Assembly (NCBI GenBank): GCA_019351975.1
Contig: JABBOG010000012.1
Span: forward strand, 1 to 64,000
DNA from: Acidobacteriota bacterium
GTDB taxonomy: Bacteria > Acidobacteriota > Terriglobia > Terriglobales > Acidobacteriaceae
Length of the DNA stretch: 64,000 bases
Direction of reading: 5' to 3'
Shown: in pieces, positions 27,923 to 37,116 of the stretch
Position numbering within the stretch: the stretch's first letter is position 1
Layout: each line of letters begins with the position of its first letter
Position numbers and translations under genes: made by a program
Notes under the pieces: generated by a model
What the model saw: only the letters and a program-made list of their open reading frames with translations
What the model was told of the DNA's origin: nothing
The model's database searches: none

Positions 27923-29290
27923 TCAGTCGTTTCTTTGTGCTTTCTTCAGAGCCGTCCACTCTTTGGATCGCTTCAGCGCCACGCGGTCCTTCTCCGTCTT
28001 ATCTGCATAGGACCGGCAGAAACTGAGAATCGCATCATCGAACCGCTCCGAAGTTCCAAGATACGCCGCAATCGTGACCGGGTCTCCCGCACGCGCATGC
28101 CCACGGGCGATCAACTCACCACACACATCAGCATATCCAAGCAGCGATGCGGCATTCATCTCTGTCAAATCGAGCGACGCCTTGTGGTCGTTCAACTGAC
28201 GCACTAAATAATCACGCTTGTCGATCGTCGTATAGCCGAGGAAAGGATCAGATGTCAGTTGCATTGCGCGCTGCCCATCCACCACACGATGTCCTTGATG
28301 CGTATGCGCCGACCCCTCTGGAAGCGCGGCAGCGTACGCCGATGCAGTCTCTTCCTTGATCTGCAGAAATAGCGGGTCCGTTCCATCGGCGCGCCCCGAA
28401 CCCTCGCAGTAAATCACGTAATCCCGAAGCCCCACAGAGCCAGTCCCTACGACCTTGAAAGCCACGTCGAGCGGCACATACTGCTCCAGAAAATGACGCC
28501 GCTCCGGCTGAAGCGTGCGCGCGTAGGGCTCAAGCGAGGCAACAATCGCCGCAGCCTGCTTTGTCGAAACCCGCTCCAGCAATGGCGGCTCTGAACGGAA
28601 GATGCGCTTTGTCCCATCCGCACTCTTGGTTGCGCCGTCGCCGCACTGCGTTAAAGCTTTCATCAGCTTATGCGGCGTTGATCGTTTCGCTTGCCCAAGA
28701 ATTGCCGGCATCGGATCAACGTCCGCCAGTCTGTGGATCTGATAGCGCGCAACCTCCAGCACAGGCATCGACGCAAAGATACGCATCATGCGGCGGTACC
28801 GTTCCACAAAATGCAATACAGCCTCGTGACGCCCCGACCGGCTCACCCCGGCCTCACGCCCCGCGAGGATCAAGCTGGTCCCAAATCGCTTGACGTCGTA
28901 CTCAAATGGCCCGCGAATCGTCTCGTCGAAATCGTTAATGTCGAAGACTAACGCTCCATCCGGCGATTCATACGCACCAAGGTTCAGTACATGAGCGTCA
29001 CCGCAAAGCTGCGTCTCAATACCTGTATTCGGATGTGCCGCAAGGTCCGCCGCCATAATCGGAACCGCACCCCGGAAGAACCCGAACGGGCTTGCAACCA
29101 TCCGCTCGTATTTAATCGGTACAAGATGCGGCAGACGTCCGACCATCGACTTCCGCAGAAGGTCTAGCGGTGCCTCGTTGCATCGCGTTGGCGCGAACAC
29201 TCCGTGCTCACTCCTCGCCAACTGCTTCCGCGCTCGATGCCCACGCTTCTGACGATCAGCGTGCGTCTGCGGCGTCCTATTCGTCGTCAT
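27923..29290 (-). CDS. DUF2252 family protein
   Basis: A 455-aa protein of the DUF2252 family, which has a kinase-like (aminoglycoside phosphotransferase-related) fold but no established reaction. Recognisable blocks: KYERMVASPFGFFRGA, QLCGDAHVLNLGAYESPDGALVFDINDFDET, PFEYDVKRFGTSL, VGTGSVGLRDYVI, DPLFLQIKEE and HQGHRVVDGQRAMQ. The GDAH and DINDFDE motifs correspond to catalytic-loop and metal-binding positions in the kinase-like fold. The ORF opens at 29317; the start at 29290 is chosen because AGAG lies just upstream. It lies upstream of the mannosidase gene on the same strand with a 99-base gap; a link is not evident. Confidence 0.88.
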   Translation of the reverse strand: MTTNRTPQTHADRQKRGHRARKQLARSEHGVFAPTRCNEAPLDLLRKSMVGRLPHLVPIKYERMVASPFGFFRGAVPIMAADLAAHPNTGIETQLCGDAHVLNLGAYESPDGALVFDINDFDETIRGPFEYDVKRFGTSLILAGREAGVSRSGRHEAVLHFVERYRRMMRIFASMPVLEVARYQIHRLADVDPMPAILGQAKRSTPHKLMKALTQCGDGATKSADGTKRIFRSEPPLLERVSTKQAAAIVASLEPYARTLQPERRHFLEQYVPLDVAFKVVGTGSVGLRDYVIYCEGSGRADGTDPLFLQIKEETASAYAAALPEGSAHTHQGHRVVDGQRAMQLTSDPFLGYTTIDKRDYLVRQLNDHKASLDLTEMNAASLLGYADVCGELIARGHARAGDPVTIAAYLGTSERFDDAILSFCRSYADKTEKDRVALKRSKEWTALKKAQRND

Positions 29291-29586
29291 CTCTAAGTTC
29301 TGTACCCTATGCGACATACAGCCACCGCGTTCCCGTTAGATGATAGCAAAATGTTCACGCTGCTCCGATGTTCGCCTCCAACTCAAAGTTGTCGCTCGGA
29401 GAGCAGTGGCTGATTTATATGCAAGTCGCACTTTTGCACACAGGCCGAAGGCATGACGCTCCCATCGAACAATCGCACGCTGTCTTGACCGCTATAGTCC
29501 GGCAAGAGACAGGACAGGCAAGATCAAAACCTGTGCAACAGGTGCCAGCTTGTGTCTTCTAAGAAACGAGAAGCAAAGGATTCAAC

Positions 29587-30282
29587 GTGACAGGAACAAC
29601 GGGAAACCTACTGCTCGACGCGCTGTCCGTAGAGACGCGGACAACCATTTTGTCTCTCTGCCGACAGATCGAACTGCCTGTACGCACTCTGTTGCACGAA
29701 CAAGGAGAGACTCCAGCCTACGTCTATTTCCTATGCTCTGGCATCGCGTCTGTCGTCGTCACCATGGCTGAGGGCGGCAGCGCAGAGGTCGGTCTTATCG
29801 GGCGCGAAGGTCTCGTCGGCGCAATGCAGCTCCTTGGATCAACGCCCACGCCCTCGCAAACTTTCCTGCAGATGGAGGGTGTCACACTACGCATGCGCAG
29901 GGACGATCTCAAGACCCTCTTTGTGACATCCACGGAACTGCGCAATCGTATCCTTGAATTCATACAACAACAAAGCGTTACCCTGGAACAAATTGCCGCC
30001 TGCAATAAACTGCATGAGGCCGAGGAGCGGCTAGCCCGTTGGCTTCTCATGAGCCGCGACCGCGCGGACAACGACACCATGACCATGACGCAGGAGTTCA
30101 TGGCCGACATGCTCGGCACCCGCCGCACCACCGTCACCCTCGTCGCCAGTTCCTTGCAGCAGCGCGGCCTGATCAGCTACCGTCGCGGTAAGGTCACCAT
30201 CGTCTCGCGGCATGACCTCGAAAAGGCCGCCTGCGACTGCTATCGCGTCTGCCACGAAGCACTGACGGCACTCTACAAGTAG
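29587..30282 (+). CDS. Crp/Fnr-family transcriptional regulator
   Basis: A 231-aa regulator: N-terminal cyclic-nucleotide-binding-like beta-roll (LLHEQGETPAYVYFLCSGIASVVV, GGSAEVGLIGREGLVG), dimerisation helix, and a C-terminal winged helix (MTQEFMADMLGTRRTTVTLVASSLQQRGLISYRRGKVTIV). The Cys cluster of FNR is missing, so it is not a classical oxygen sensor. The start is GTG with AAGGA upstream. It precedes the deoC gene on the same strand by 102 bases and might control it, but no operator can be recognised. The 296 bases upstream hold no gene I can support. Confidence 0.88.
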   Translation: MTGTTGNLLLDALSVETRTTILSLCRQIELPVRTLLHEQGETPAYVYFLCSGIASVVVTMAEGGSAEVGLIGREGLVGAMQLLGSTPTPSQTFLQMEGVTLRMRRDDLKTLFVTSTELRNRILEFIQQQSVTLEQIAACNKLHEAEERLARWLLMSRDRADNDTMTMTQEFMADMLGTRRTTVTLVASSLQQRGLISYRRGKVTIVSRHDLEKAACDCYRVCHEALTALYK

Positions 30283-30384
30283 CCCCGCAGCAACCCTCAA
30301 ATCACGGTATACACTCCCTATGGAAGCCCCCATCCGCCCGCCGGCATCCAGGCGCGGCCTTTGGCTTCGATATCGGAGACGCAG

Positions 30385-31401
30385 ATGACAGCGAAACAGG
30401 ACGCTCTTGTATCGCCCGCAATGCCGCCGCTCGCTACCCTCTACGGCCGCGCACTCACCCCCAACCAGCGCATCCCCCTTAATCTCGACTGGGTCGAAGA
30501 GGTCCGCATCAACACCAGCGCGGTCGAGCGCCGCGCAGCCACCATCCCCTCCCGCCGCAGCGTCAAAAAGGACTGGCAGGCCGCATGGCTCCTCCGCGCC
30601 ATCGCCTGCATGGATCTGACCACCCTCTCTGGCGACGACTCAGCCGACCGCGTCAAGCGTCTTTGTGCGAAAGCACGGAGACCCCTTCAAGACCACATCG
30701 TCAAAGCCCTCGGCATCGAGGAGCTACATCTACAGGTTGGCGCAGTCTGTGTTTACCACGCCTTCGTCGAGACCGCCGTCAAAGCCCTCGAAGGCTCCGG
30801 CATCCCCGTTGCCGCCGTCTCCACCGGCTTCCCCGCTGGCCTCTCACCGCTTGAAACCCGCGTCGAAGAGATCCGCCGCTCCGTCGCCGCCGGAGCAAAC
30901 GAGATCGACATCGTCATCACTCGCGCCCACGTCTTCGACGGAGAATGGAACGCTCTCTACGACGAGATCGCAGCCTTCAAAGAAGCCTGCGGCCCCGCGC
31001 ACATGAAGTCCATCCTCGGCACCGGCGACCTCCTCACCCTGCGCAACGTAGCCCGCGCCAGCTGGGTCGCCATGATGGCCGGCTCCGACTTCATCAAGAC
31101 CAGCACCGGCAAGGAGGCCACCAACGCCACTCTCCCCGTCTCCCTCGTCATGGTCCGCGCGATCCGCGACTACGCCGAGCGCACCGGAATGGCCGTAGGC
31201 TTCAAGCCCGCCGGAGGCATCAAGACCGCAAAGCAAGCCCTCGACTGGATGGCCACCATGAAGGATGAACTCGGCCGCCCCTGGCTCGAACCCACCCTCT
31301 TCCGTTACGGCGCCAGCAGCATGCTAGCCGACATAGAGCGGCAACTACACCATCACACAACCGGCCGCTACAGCGCCACCCACCGCCACCCCATCGCATG
31401 A
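30385..31401 (+). CDS. deoC: Deoxyribose-phosphate aldolase
   Basis: A 338-aa class I aldolase cleaving 2-deoxy-D-ribose 5-phosphate to glyceraldehyde 3-phosphate and acetaldehyde, in deoxynucleoside catabolism. The Schiff-base lysine is in SDFIKTSTGK and the second active-site lysine in VGFKPAGGIKT; EIDIVITRAHVFDGEW carries the Asp of the proton relay. It belongs to the longer DeoC form (about 330 aa) rather than the 220-aa E. coli-like one. The tracked ORF starts with TTG at 30361; I prefer the ATG at 30385 with GGAG upstream. The acetaldehyde dehydrogenase-like gene two positions on would remove the acetaldehyde. Its stop overlaps the start of the next gene (ATGA). Confidence 0.92.
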   Translation: MTAKQDALVSPAMPPLATLYGRALTPNQRIPLNLDWVEEVRINTSAVERRAATIPSRRSVKKDWQAAWLLRAIACMDLTTLSGDDSADRVKRLCAKARRPLQDHIVKALGIEELHLQVGAVCVYHAFVETAVKALEGSGIPVAAVSTGFPAGLSPLETRVEEIRRSVAAGANEIDIVITRAHVFDGEWNALYDEIAAFKEACGPAHMKSILGTGDLLTLRNVARASWVAMMAGSDFIKTSTGKEATNATLPVSLVMVRAIRDYAERTGMAVGFKPAGGIKTAKQALDWMATMKDELGRPWLEPTLFRYGASSMLADIERQLHHHTTGRYSATHRHPIA

Positions 31402-32417
31402 GGCCTTCGATGGCATCAAGAGAAAACACCAAAGAGCACCTTCCGCGTGATGACGCGCGCAAACAAATGCGCGCTTTCTTCTTCGAGACCCAGAAAAGCA
31501 CCCTCAATAAGTGCTTAGCTCCCGGTGGCGTCTGCACGGCTCGAGCGATAAAGGCTCATTTTGTGCAGAACGGACGTGTCATGGAACTACTTGCTGAAAA
31601 TGGTCACGTCAAAGGCGTGCGTGGGATTGTGAAGAAAGATCGGTCGACGAGGATCGAAGGTCCAATACTCGAATTCGCAGATATCGGCAGGAATGAAGCC
31701 TCAACATTCGAGGGATTTTGCGGTCGTCACGACGCAGAGATATTCAAGAAGCTTGATTCCTCGCCGCTTGATCGCTCAAACGAAGAGCAACTGTACCTCT
31801 TGGCTTACAGATCGATCTCACACACTATCCATGCCCTAATGAGCTCGGGAATGCGTTCACAACGCGGTTATCAAGAGCGTATACGGGTTGGCTGGGACTC
31901 AGGTAACGAGCCGGAGCCCGCAGGAGAAATGGCCTTGCACTTTTTAATGCAAGGCTACGAGCTGTGGACCTATAGGGAACCTCTTAGCGAGGGTCTACTA
32001 CGAAGTGATTTCCAGATGCTTCATCATCGCGTGCTGACTCTCGAACATAATGCGCCGAGTTTTGCCGCAAGCGCTTGCTTCAATTACAGACTCAACGTTC
32101 GACAAGAAGCTGACTCATACATGGCGATTAATGTTTTTCCTATCTCGGAAACGGAGTCGCTGGCGATTCTGAGCTACATTCCAGAGGATTCGAAGAATGC
32201 CGATGTATTCCTCTCGCCAATCCTGGAAGCGAACGGTGATTATCAAAAGTACCTCTTATCTAAGTTGGTTTTGGCTCACTGTCAGAACTTTTACATCTCA
32301 CCGCGTCTTTTCAATACGTGGCCCACGAATAAAGTGAATGAAATCTTGTCGTTCTTCAATCAGACTCTGCTAAAGGATGCCGCTCTTGATAACGAACATC
32401 TTTTTTTATTCGCATAG
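31398..32417 (+). CDS. Unknown protein with Cys/His zinc-type motif, AT-richer than its neighbours
   Basis: A 339-aa soluble protein I do not recognise by name. Near the N-terminus are a C-x6-C pair (CLAPGGVC), a His in RAIKAHFVQ, then HVKG and FEGFCGRHD (C-x2-H): the spacing suggests a treble-clef or HNH-like zinc site. The stretch ASTFEGFCGRHD followed by EEQLYLLAYRSISHTI resembles an uncharacterised family I recall from variable regions of bacterial genomes; this is memory, not a search. Base composition differs sharply: 28/60 G+C in 31741-31800 against 43/60 in 32701-32760 of the next gene. It overlaps the deoC stop by 4 bases and ends 18 bases before the aldehyde dehydrogenase, so it sits inside that operon. 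An alternative start is Met at 31410. Confidence 0.7.
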   Translation: MRPSMASRENTKEHLPRDDARKQMRAFFFETQKSTLNKCLAPGGVCTARAIKAHFVQNGRVMELLAENGHVKGVRGIVKKDRSTRIEGPILEFADIGRNEASTFEGFCGRHDAEIFKKLDSSPLDRSNEEQLYLLAYRSISHTIHALMSSGMRSQRGYQERIRVGWDSGNEPEPAGEMALHFLMQGYELWTYREPLSEGLLRSDFQMLHHRVLTLEHNAPSFAASACFNYRLNVRQEADSYMAINVFPISETESLAILSYIPEDSKNADVFLSPILEANGDYQKYLLSKLVLAHCQNFYISPRLFNTWPTNKVNEILSFFNQTLLKDAALDNEHLFLFA

Positions 32418-32435
32418 CAGCGCGAGGAAAACCAA

Positions 32436-34835
32436 ATGAGCACCAGCATCATAGAAAAGTTCAACAGCATGGACTACGGCCCAGCACCCGAAGACGCCAC
32501 CGAAGTCACCCGCTGGCTCGACGCGCACCACCGCACCTTCGGCCACTACATCAATGGTGCGTTCACAACGCCCGGCAGCCAAACCTTCGCCACGCATAAC
32601 CCCGCCACCGGCGAGCACCTCGCGACGATCGCGAACGGCACCACCGCCGACGTCGACGCCGCCGTAGCCGCTGCGCGGGCCGCGCTCCCCGCGTGGCAAG
32701 CCCTCACCGGCCACGAGCGCGCCCGCTACCTCTACGCCCTCGCACGCCAGATGCAGAAGCACGCCCGCCGCCTCGCCGTCCTCGAAACCCTCGACAACGG
32801 CAAGCCCATCCGCGAGTCCCGCGACATCGATATTCCCCTCGTCGCCCGCCACTTCTACCACCACGCCGGATGGGCCCAACTCCGCGACGAGGAATTTCCG
32901 AACTACTCCCCCGTCGGTGTCGTAGCCCAGATCATCCCCTGGAACTTCCCGCTGCTAATGTTCGCCTGGAAGGTCGCGCCCGCACTCGCCGCCGGCTGCA
33001 CCATCGTCATCAAGCCAGCCGAGTACACCCCCCTCACCGCCATCGCCTTCGCCGAGATCGCCCACGAGATCGGCCTCCCGCCCGGTGTACTCAACGTCAT
33101 CCACGGCGACGGCGCGACAGGCGCGGCGCTAGTCAACCACCCCGGCATCGACAAGATCGCCTTCACCGGCTCGACTGAAGTGGGCCGCCTCATCCGCAAA
33201 GCCACCGCCGCCACACCCAAAAAACTCTCTCTTGAACTCGGCGGCAAATCCCCCTTCATCGTCTTCGAAGACGCCGACCTCGACTCCGCCGTCGAAGGCC
33301 TCGTCGACGGCATCTGGTTCAACCAGGGCCAGGTCTGCTGCGCTGGCTCCCGCCTCCTCGTGCAGGAGCGCGTCGCAGAACGCCTCTACGAAAAGATTCG
33401 CGCCCGCATGCAAACCCTCCGCATCGGCTCGCCGCTGGACAAGTCCATCGACATCGGTGCCATCGTCGATCAAGTCCAATACGACCGCATCCAATCCCTC
33501 GTCGCCACCGGCATCGCCGAAGGCGCCACCTGCCACCAGCCCACCACCGACCTCCCCGCACGCGGCCTCTTCTACAAGCCCACGCTACTCACCAACGTTG
33601 CTCCCAGCGCAACGGTCGCGCAGCAGGAAATCTTCGGCCCCGTCCTCGTTGCCATGACCTTCCGCACCCCCGTGGAAGCTGTAGAACTCGCCACTAACAC
33701 CACCTATGGCCTCGCCGCCAGCATCTGGAGCGAAAACATCAACGTCACCATCGACATCGCCGCACAAGTCAAAGCCGGAGTCGTCTGGATCAACGCCACC
33801 AACCTCTTCGACGCAGCCTGCGGCTTCGGCGGCTACCGCGAATCCGGCTACGGCCGCGAAGGTGGTCGCGAAGGCATGTACGAGTACCTCGAACCCGCAT
33901 GGCTGCACGAGCAATTTCCCCCACTCGCCACAACACCGGGTGAGCCAAGTCTCGCTTCTGATACCTGGGTTTCCACCGATCCCTCGGTGCCCGCCATCGA
34001 CCGCACCATCAAGAACTACATCGGCGGCAAACAAACCCGCCCCGACTCTGGCTACATCTATCCGATCTACGCACGCGACGGCAACCTCATCGGCGAAGCT
34101 CCCCTCGGCAACCGCAAAGACATCCGCAACGCCGTGGAGGCCGCCCGCAACGCCGCCTCCAAGTGGGCCAAATCCACCGCCCACAACCGCGCCCAGATCC
34201 TCTACTTCATCGCCGAAAACCTCATGCAGCGCCGTGCCGAGATCATCACGAAGCTCTCAGCTTTCGTTGGCCCCGACCAAGCCGCCAGCGAACTCGACAG
34301 CAGCATCGAGCGCACGTTCACTTACGCCGCGTGGGCCGACAAGTTCGACGGCACCGTACACAACCCACCCGCTCGCTTGATCACGCTGGCGATGAAAGAA
34401 GCCATCGGCACCATCGCCATTCTCGCGCCCGACCATGCTCCCCTGCTCAGTCTGCTCTCACTCATCCTACCCGCCATCGCCATGGGAAACGCCGTCGTTG
34501 CAATTCCCAGCCAAAGCGCCGCGACAACCGTCGCCGAACTTTACCAGGTCTTCGACACTAGCGATCTGCCCGGAGGCGTCATAAACTTCGTCTGCGGCAA
34601 CCCGCTAGAACTCGGCAAAACTCTGTCCGAACACGACGACGTCGATGCCATCTGGAGCTTCCGCGACGCAGCCGCTGCAGCGCTCGTCAAGGCTTCCTCC
34701 GTTGGAAACCTAAAGCAAGTCTTCACCACGCATGGAGCGGCCATCGACTGGTTCAACACCCAACAGGCCGAAGGACGATGGTTCCTCCGCCACGCAACGC
34801 AAGTCAAAAATATCTGGATTCCCTACGGCGAATGA
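32436..34835 (+). CDS. Aldehyde dehydrogenase with a second, catalytically truncated ALDH domain
   Basis: A 799-aa protein. Residues about 35-485 are a complete NAD(P)-dependent aldehyde dehydrogenase: PWNFPLLMFAWKVAPAL, FTGSTEVGRLI, the base Glu in LELGGKSPF and the nucleophile Cys in NQGQVCCAGSR. Residues about 525-795 resemble only the coenzyme-binding part of a second ALDH (YIGGKQTRPDSGY, APLGNRKDIRNAVEAAR, GTIAILAPDHAPLLSLLS) and stop without a Cys/Glu pair. The extra domain may be structural or a dimer cap. Behind deoC it most likely oxidises acetaldehyde to acetate. The start has GAGGAAA nearby. Confidence 0.9.
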   Translation: MSTSIIEKFNSMDYGPAPEDATEVTRWLDAHHRTFGHYINGAFTTPGSQTFATHNPATGEHLATIANGTTADVDAAVAAARAALPAWQALTGHERARYLYALARQMQKHARRLAVLETLDNGKPIRESRDIDIPLVARHFYHHAGWAQLRDEEFPNYSPVGVVAQIIPWNFPLLMFAWKVAPALAAGCTIVIKPAEYTPLTAIAFAEIAHEIGLPPGVLNVIHGDGATGAALVNHPGIDKIAFTGSTEVGRLIRKATAATPKKLSLELGGKSPFIVFEDADLDSAVEGLVDGIWFNQGQVCCAGSRLLVQERVAERLYEKIRARMQTLRIGSPLDKSIDIGAIVDQVQYDRIQSLVATGIAEGATCHQPTTDLPARGLFYKPTLLTNVAPSATVAQQEIFGPVLVAMTFRTPVEAVELATNTTYGLAASIWSENINVTIDIAAQVKAGVVWINATNLFDAACGFGGYRESGYGREGGREGMYEYLEPAWLHEQFPPLATTPGEPSLASDTWVSTDPSVPAIDRTIKNYIGGKQTRPDSGYIYPIYARDGNLIGEAPLGNRKDIRNAVEAARNAASKWAKSTAHNRAQILYFIAENLMQRRAEIITKLSAFVGPDQAASELDSSIERTFTYAAWADKFDGTVHNPPARLITLAMKEAIGTIAILAPDHAPLLSLLSLILPAIAMGNAVVAIPSQSAATTVAELYQVFDTSDLPGGVINFVCGNPLELGKTLSEHDDVDAIWSFRDAAAAALVKASSVGNLKQVFTTHGAAIDWFNTQQAEGRWFLRHATQVKNIWIPYGE

Positions 34836-34870
34836 CCTCGCCAGGAAATCCCCGTGCCTTACGAAAGAAG

Positions 34871-34894
34871 GGCCACGCAGCATGCTGCGTGGCC
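34871..34894. terminator. Perfect 24-bp palindrome between convergent genes
   Basis: Two 12-base arms (GGCCACGCAGCA and its complement) meet without a loop, between the convergent ends of the aldehyde dehydrogenase and the coiled-coil protein gene. The position suits a bidirectional terminator; the T-rich tail (CTCTTG) is weak. Confidence 0.6.
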
Positions 34895-34917
34895 TCTTGC
34901 CCTCGGAACACGACCGC

Positions 34918-35790
34918 CTATGTGCCAGGTGTAGGTGCAGGCATTGGAGCGGGCGCATTCTTCGGTGTGCTCAAATATCCCGTCACAGTCTTCTTTCCAA
35001 TTCCATTCACCACAATCTCGAACAGTGCGGGCGTCTTCCCCGAATAGAACTGAATTGGCTCGTCTAACGTCCTGTCTTTCTTCTCCACAGACTTATCGTC
35101 CGAACTCACCTCAAGCGTAAACTTCGAATGCTTCAGATCGACCTTCTTCAGCGATAGCTTTATGGTTCCGACATTCTCCGCAGGTGCACCCTTGCGCAGC
35201 GTGAACTCGTAATAATTGCGATCACCCTTATGCTTCAGCTCCTCCAACTCAGACTTGTTCGTGGCGATGAGGCCACTCATCACGCCTGCATCTCCAATGA
35301 CGCTGGTAAGCTGCGTCTTCGTCGCTGCCAGATCTGCCTTTGTATTCGCAACGTCCGTCTTTACGCCACCCACGTCCGTCTTCACCGTCGATACATCGCT
35401 TTGAACCGCACCAACTTTTTGTGCCGTCGCCCGCTGTTCTCGCGCCAACTGCGCCGTCTGCGCCCGCGCGGCTTTCTGCGCCATCACGAGCTGATCGGAC
35501 TTGTCCTCCAACTGCTTCTGCGTCAACCCCATGCTCTGCGCAAGCGCCTCACCCTGCGCCTTCATCCGCTCGTTTGCATCATCTATTCTGTCCGAAAGTG
35601 CCGCATACTGCTGTGTGGAATTCGACAACTTTGCTTGCGTGTCTTGCAACCGGTTCTGCAACGTAAAGCTCCAGATCAATCCAGCTGCCGCCACCAACAA
35701 TGCGACAACAGCGACACCGACCAGCCACGATGGCGGCTTCGGTTCCACATAATCTGTCGTGCTCACTTGCTTATCATCGTACAGGCTCAT
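34918..35790 (-). CDS. Membrane-anchored coiled-coil protein of unknown function
   Basis: A 290-aa protein. A short cytoplasmic head (about 25 residues) is followed by one transmembrane segment (WLVGVAVVALLVAAAGLIWSF). A long coiled coil runs over about 50-185 with regular 7-residue steps (VSTVKTD, VGGVKTD, VANTKAD, LAATKTQ). A C-terminal globular part from about 195 (NYYEFTLRKGAPAENVGTIKLSLKKVD) ends in a Pro/Ala tail. The topology suggests a stalk carrying a periplasmic beta-rich domain. The start at 35790 has a strong AAGGAGG. No partner gene is evident; it stands alone between convergent and divergent neighbours. Confidence 0.75.
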   Translation of the reverse strand: MSLYDDKQVSTTDYVEPKPPSWLVGVAVVALLVAAAGLIWSFTLQNRLQDTQAKLSNSTQQYAALSDRIDDANERMKAQGEALAQSMGLTQKQLEDKSDQLVMAQKAARAQTAQLAREQRATAQKVGAVQSDVSTVKTDVGGVKTDVANTKADLAATKTQLTSVIGDAGVMSGLIATNKSELEELKHKGDRNYYEFTLRKGAPAENVGTIKLSLKKVDLKHSKFTLEVSSDDKSVEKKDRTLDEPIQFYSGKTPALFEIVVNGIGKKTVTGYLSTPKNAPAPMPAPTPGT

Positions 35791-35966
35791 CGTCGTTCCT
35801 CCTTGCGAGCTTGCTCCAGAAGCGCTTCTCGCTTTTAGATGCATCTTCACTTCGGTTATCGCTCATCCCGGCAAAAAATGCATTGAACAGCGATTGTACG
35901 TCGATAGCCCTACTACTGACCATTCCCACACAAACTCCACCTCCCAGCGCATACCATGGACACAGT

Positions 35967-37088
35967 ATGCTGATTCAAAAACGACGAGGAGACTCCTCAC
36001 ACAGCGCAGATTGCCTCATCGTGGGCGGCGGCCTCATCGGTATGTCGATCGCGCTTGAATTACATCACCGCGATGTCACAGTCATCCTTCTTGATCATCG
36101 CCGCACCCTCGTTGGCGCTTCAATCGCCGCCGCCGGCATGCTCGCCGTCAACGACCCTCACAATCCCCCGGCCATCCAATCTCTCTCGCAATATAGTGCA
36201 GCGTTGTATCCTTCTTTCTTACAGCGAATCGCCGATCTCTCAGGAATTGTTGTCCCATTCCAAACCGACACCACCGTGCAACACTTCGCCGACGGTTCCG
36301 CTAAAAATCTCGTAGAAAACTCCATCGATCCGCGCCAACTCGCTTCAGCGTTGCGTCTCGCCGTCGCCAGTACGCCCATTCAGGTTCTCGAAAACACCTC
36401 GATCGCCACCTGCAACTCACTTCAAAACGCATCACGCATCACAACTTCGGCAGGAGACAGCATCCACGCAGCGGCCATCGTTTGCACCGCCGGCGCTTGG
36501 ACAGCATCTACGCTAGCGGTACTCGAAGCGAACTCACTCCCCGTCACCCCCCGCAAAGGGCAGATGCTTCGGGTGAAGATGCCCACCGCACTCTCGCTGC
36601 GAGAAGTACATCGCAGTGAGCACGTCTATATCGTCCCTCGCTCCACCGGCCATCAAGTAGGCTCCGCTCTCATCGGCGCAACCGTCGAAGATGCCGGGTT
36701 CAACACGGCAATCGAGGCCGGAGCGGTCGGCAACCTTCGACGACTTGCAGCAGAGCTACTGCCAGATCTCGCATCGCAGAGCCATGCTCCTCTCATCGAG
36801 ACTTGGACAGGCCTGCGCCCCTGCACTCCAGATCTCCTGCCCATCATCGGCGAGCTTCCTCAACCGGCCCGCTTCATCGCCACCGGGCACTACCGCAACG
36901 GAATCCTCCTCGCACCCGCAACAGCAGCCATCATCGCTGATCTCATCCAGCGAACGAAGCCAAAGATTGAGGTGGCAGCTTTTTCTCCGCTACGATTTTC
37001 TAGACAAGAGCCCGTCCCGCCTCCGCCGCACAGTCGTTTCGATATTCGCGCGGAGCCGGATGACAACTGCCAATCCTGTCTTCGATAA
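35967..37088 (+). CDS. thiO: FAD-dependent glycine oxidase-like enzyme (ThiO type)
   Basis: A 373-aa D-amino-acid-oxidase-family flavoenzyme. The N-terminal Rossmann motif is CLIVGGGLIGMSIALEL, followed by AGMLAV, typical of glycine oxidases. Later come VVCTAGAWT, LPVTPRKGQMLRV, YIVPR and GATVEDAGF, then the C-terminal ETWTGLRPCTPDLLPIIGE and TGHYRNGILLAPATA. Glycine oxidase makes dehydroglycine for the thiazole moiety of thiamine. Other thi genes are not nearby, so a role as another amine or D-amino-acid oxidase remains possible. The long tracked ORF from 35700 overlaps the divergent coiled-coil gene; 35967 is the first Met that fits the family. Citrate synthase follows after 28 bases. Confidence 0.85.
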   Translation: MLIQKRRGDSSHSADCLIVGGGLIGMSIALELHHRDVTVILLDHRRTLVGASIAAAGMLAVNDPHNPPAIQSLSQYSAALYPSFLQRIADLSGIVVPFQTDTTVQHFADGSAKNLVENSIDPRQLASALRLAVASTPIQVLENTSIATCNSLQNASRITTSAGDSIHAAAIVCTAGAWTASTLAVLEANSLPVTPRKGQMLRVKMPTALSLREVHRSEHVYIVPRSTGHQVGSALIGATVEDAGFNTAIEAGAVGNLRRLAAELLPDLASQSHAPLIETWTGLRPCTPDLLPIIGELPQPARFIATGHYRNGILLAPATAAIIADLIQRTKPKIEVAAFSPLRFSRQEPVPPPPHSRFDIRAEPDDNCQSCLR

Positions 37089-37116
37089 TCAGGTGTTGTT
37101 GATTGGAGATCCGTAA

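Noticed and set aside
29368-29562. 64-aa ORF upstream of the Crp/Fnr gene
   Set aside because: No recognisable features and no ribosome site; treated as leader.
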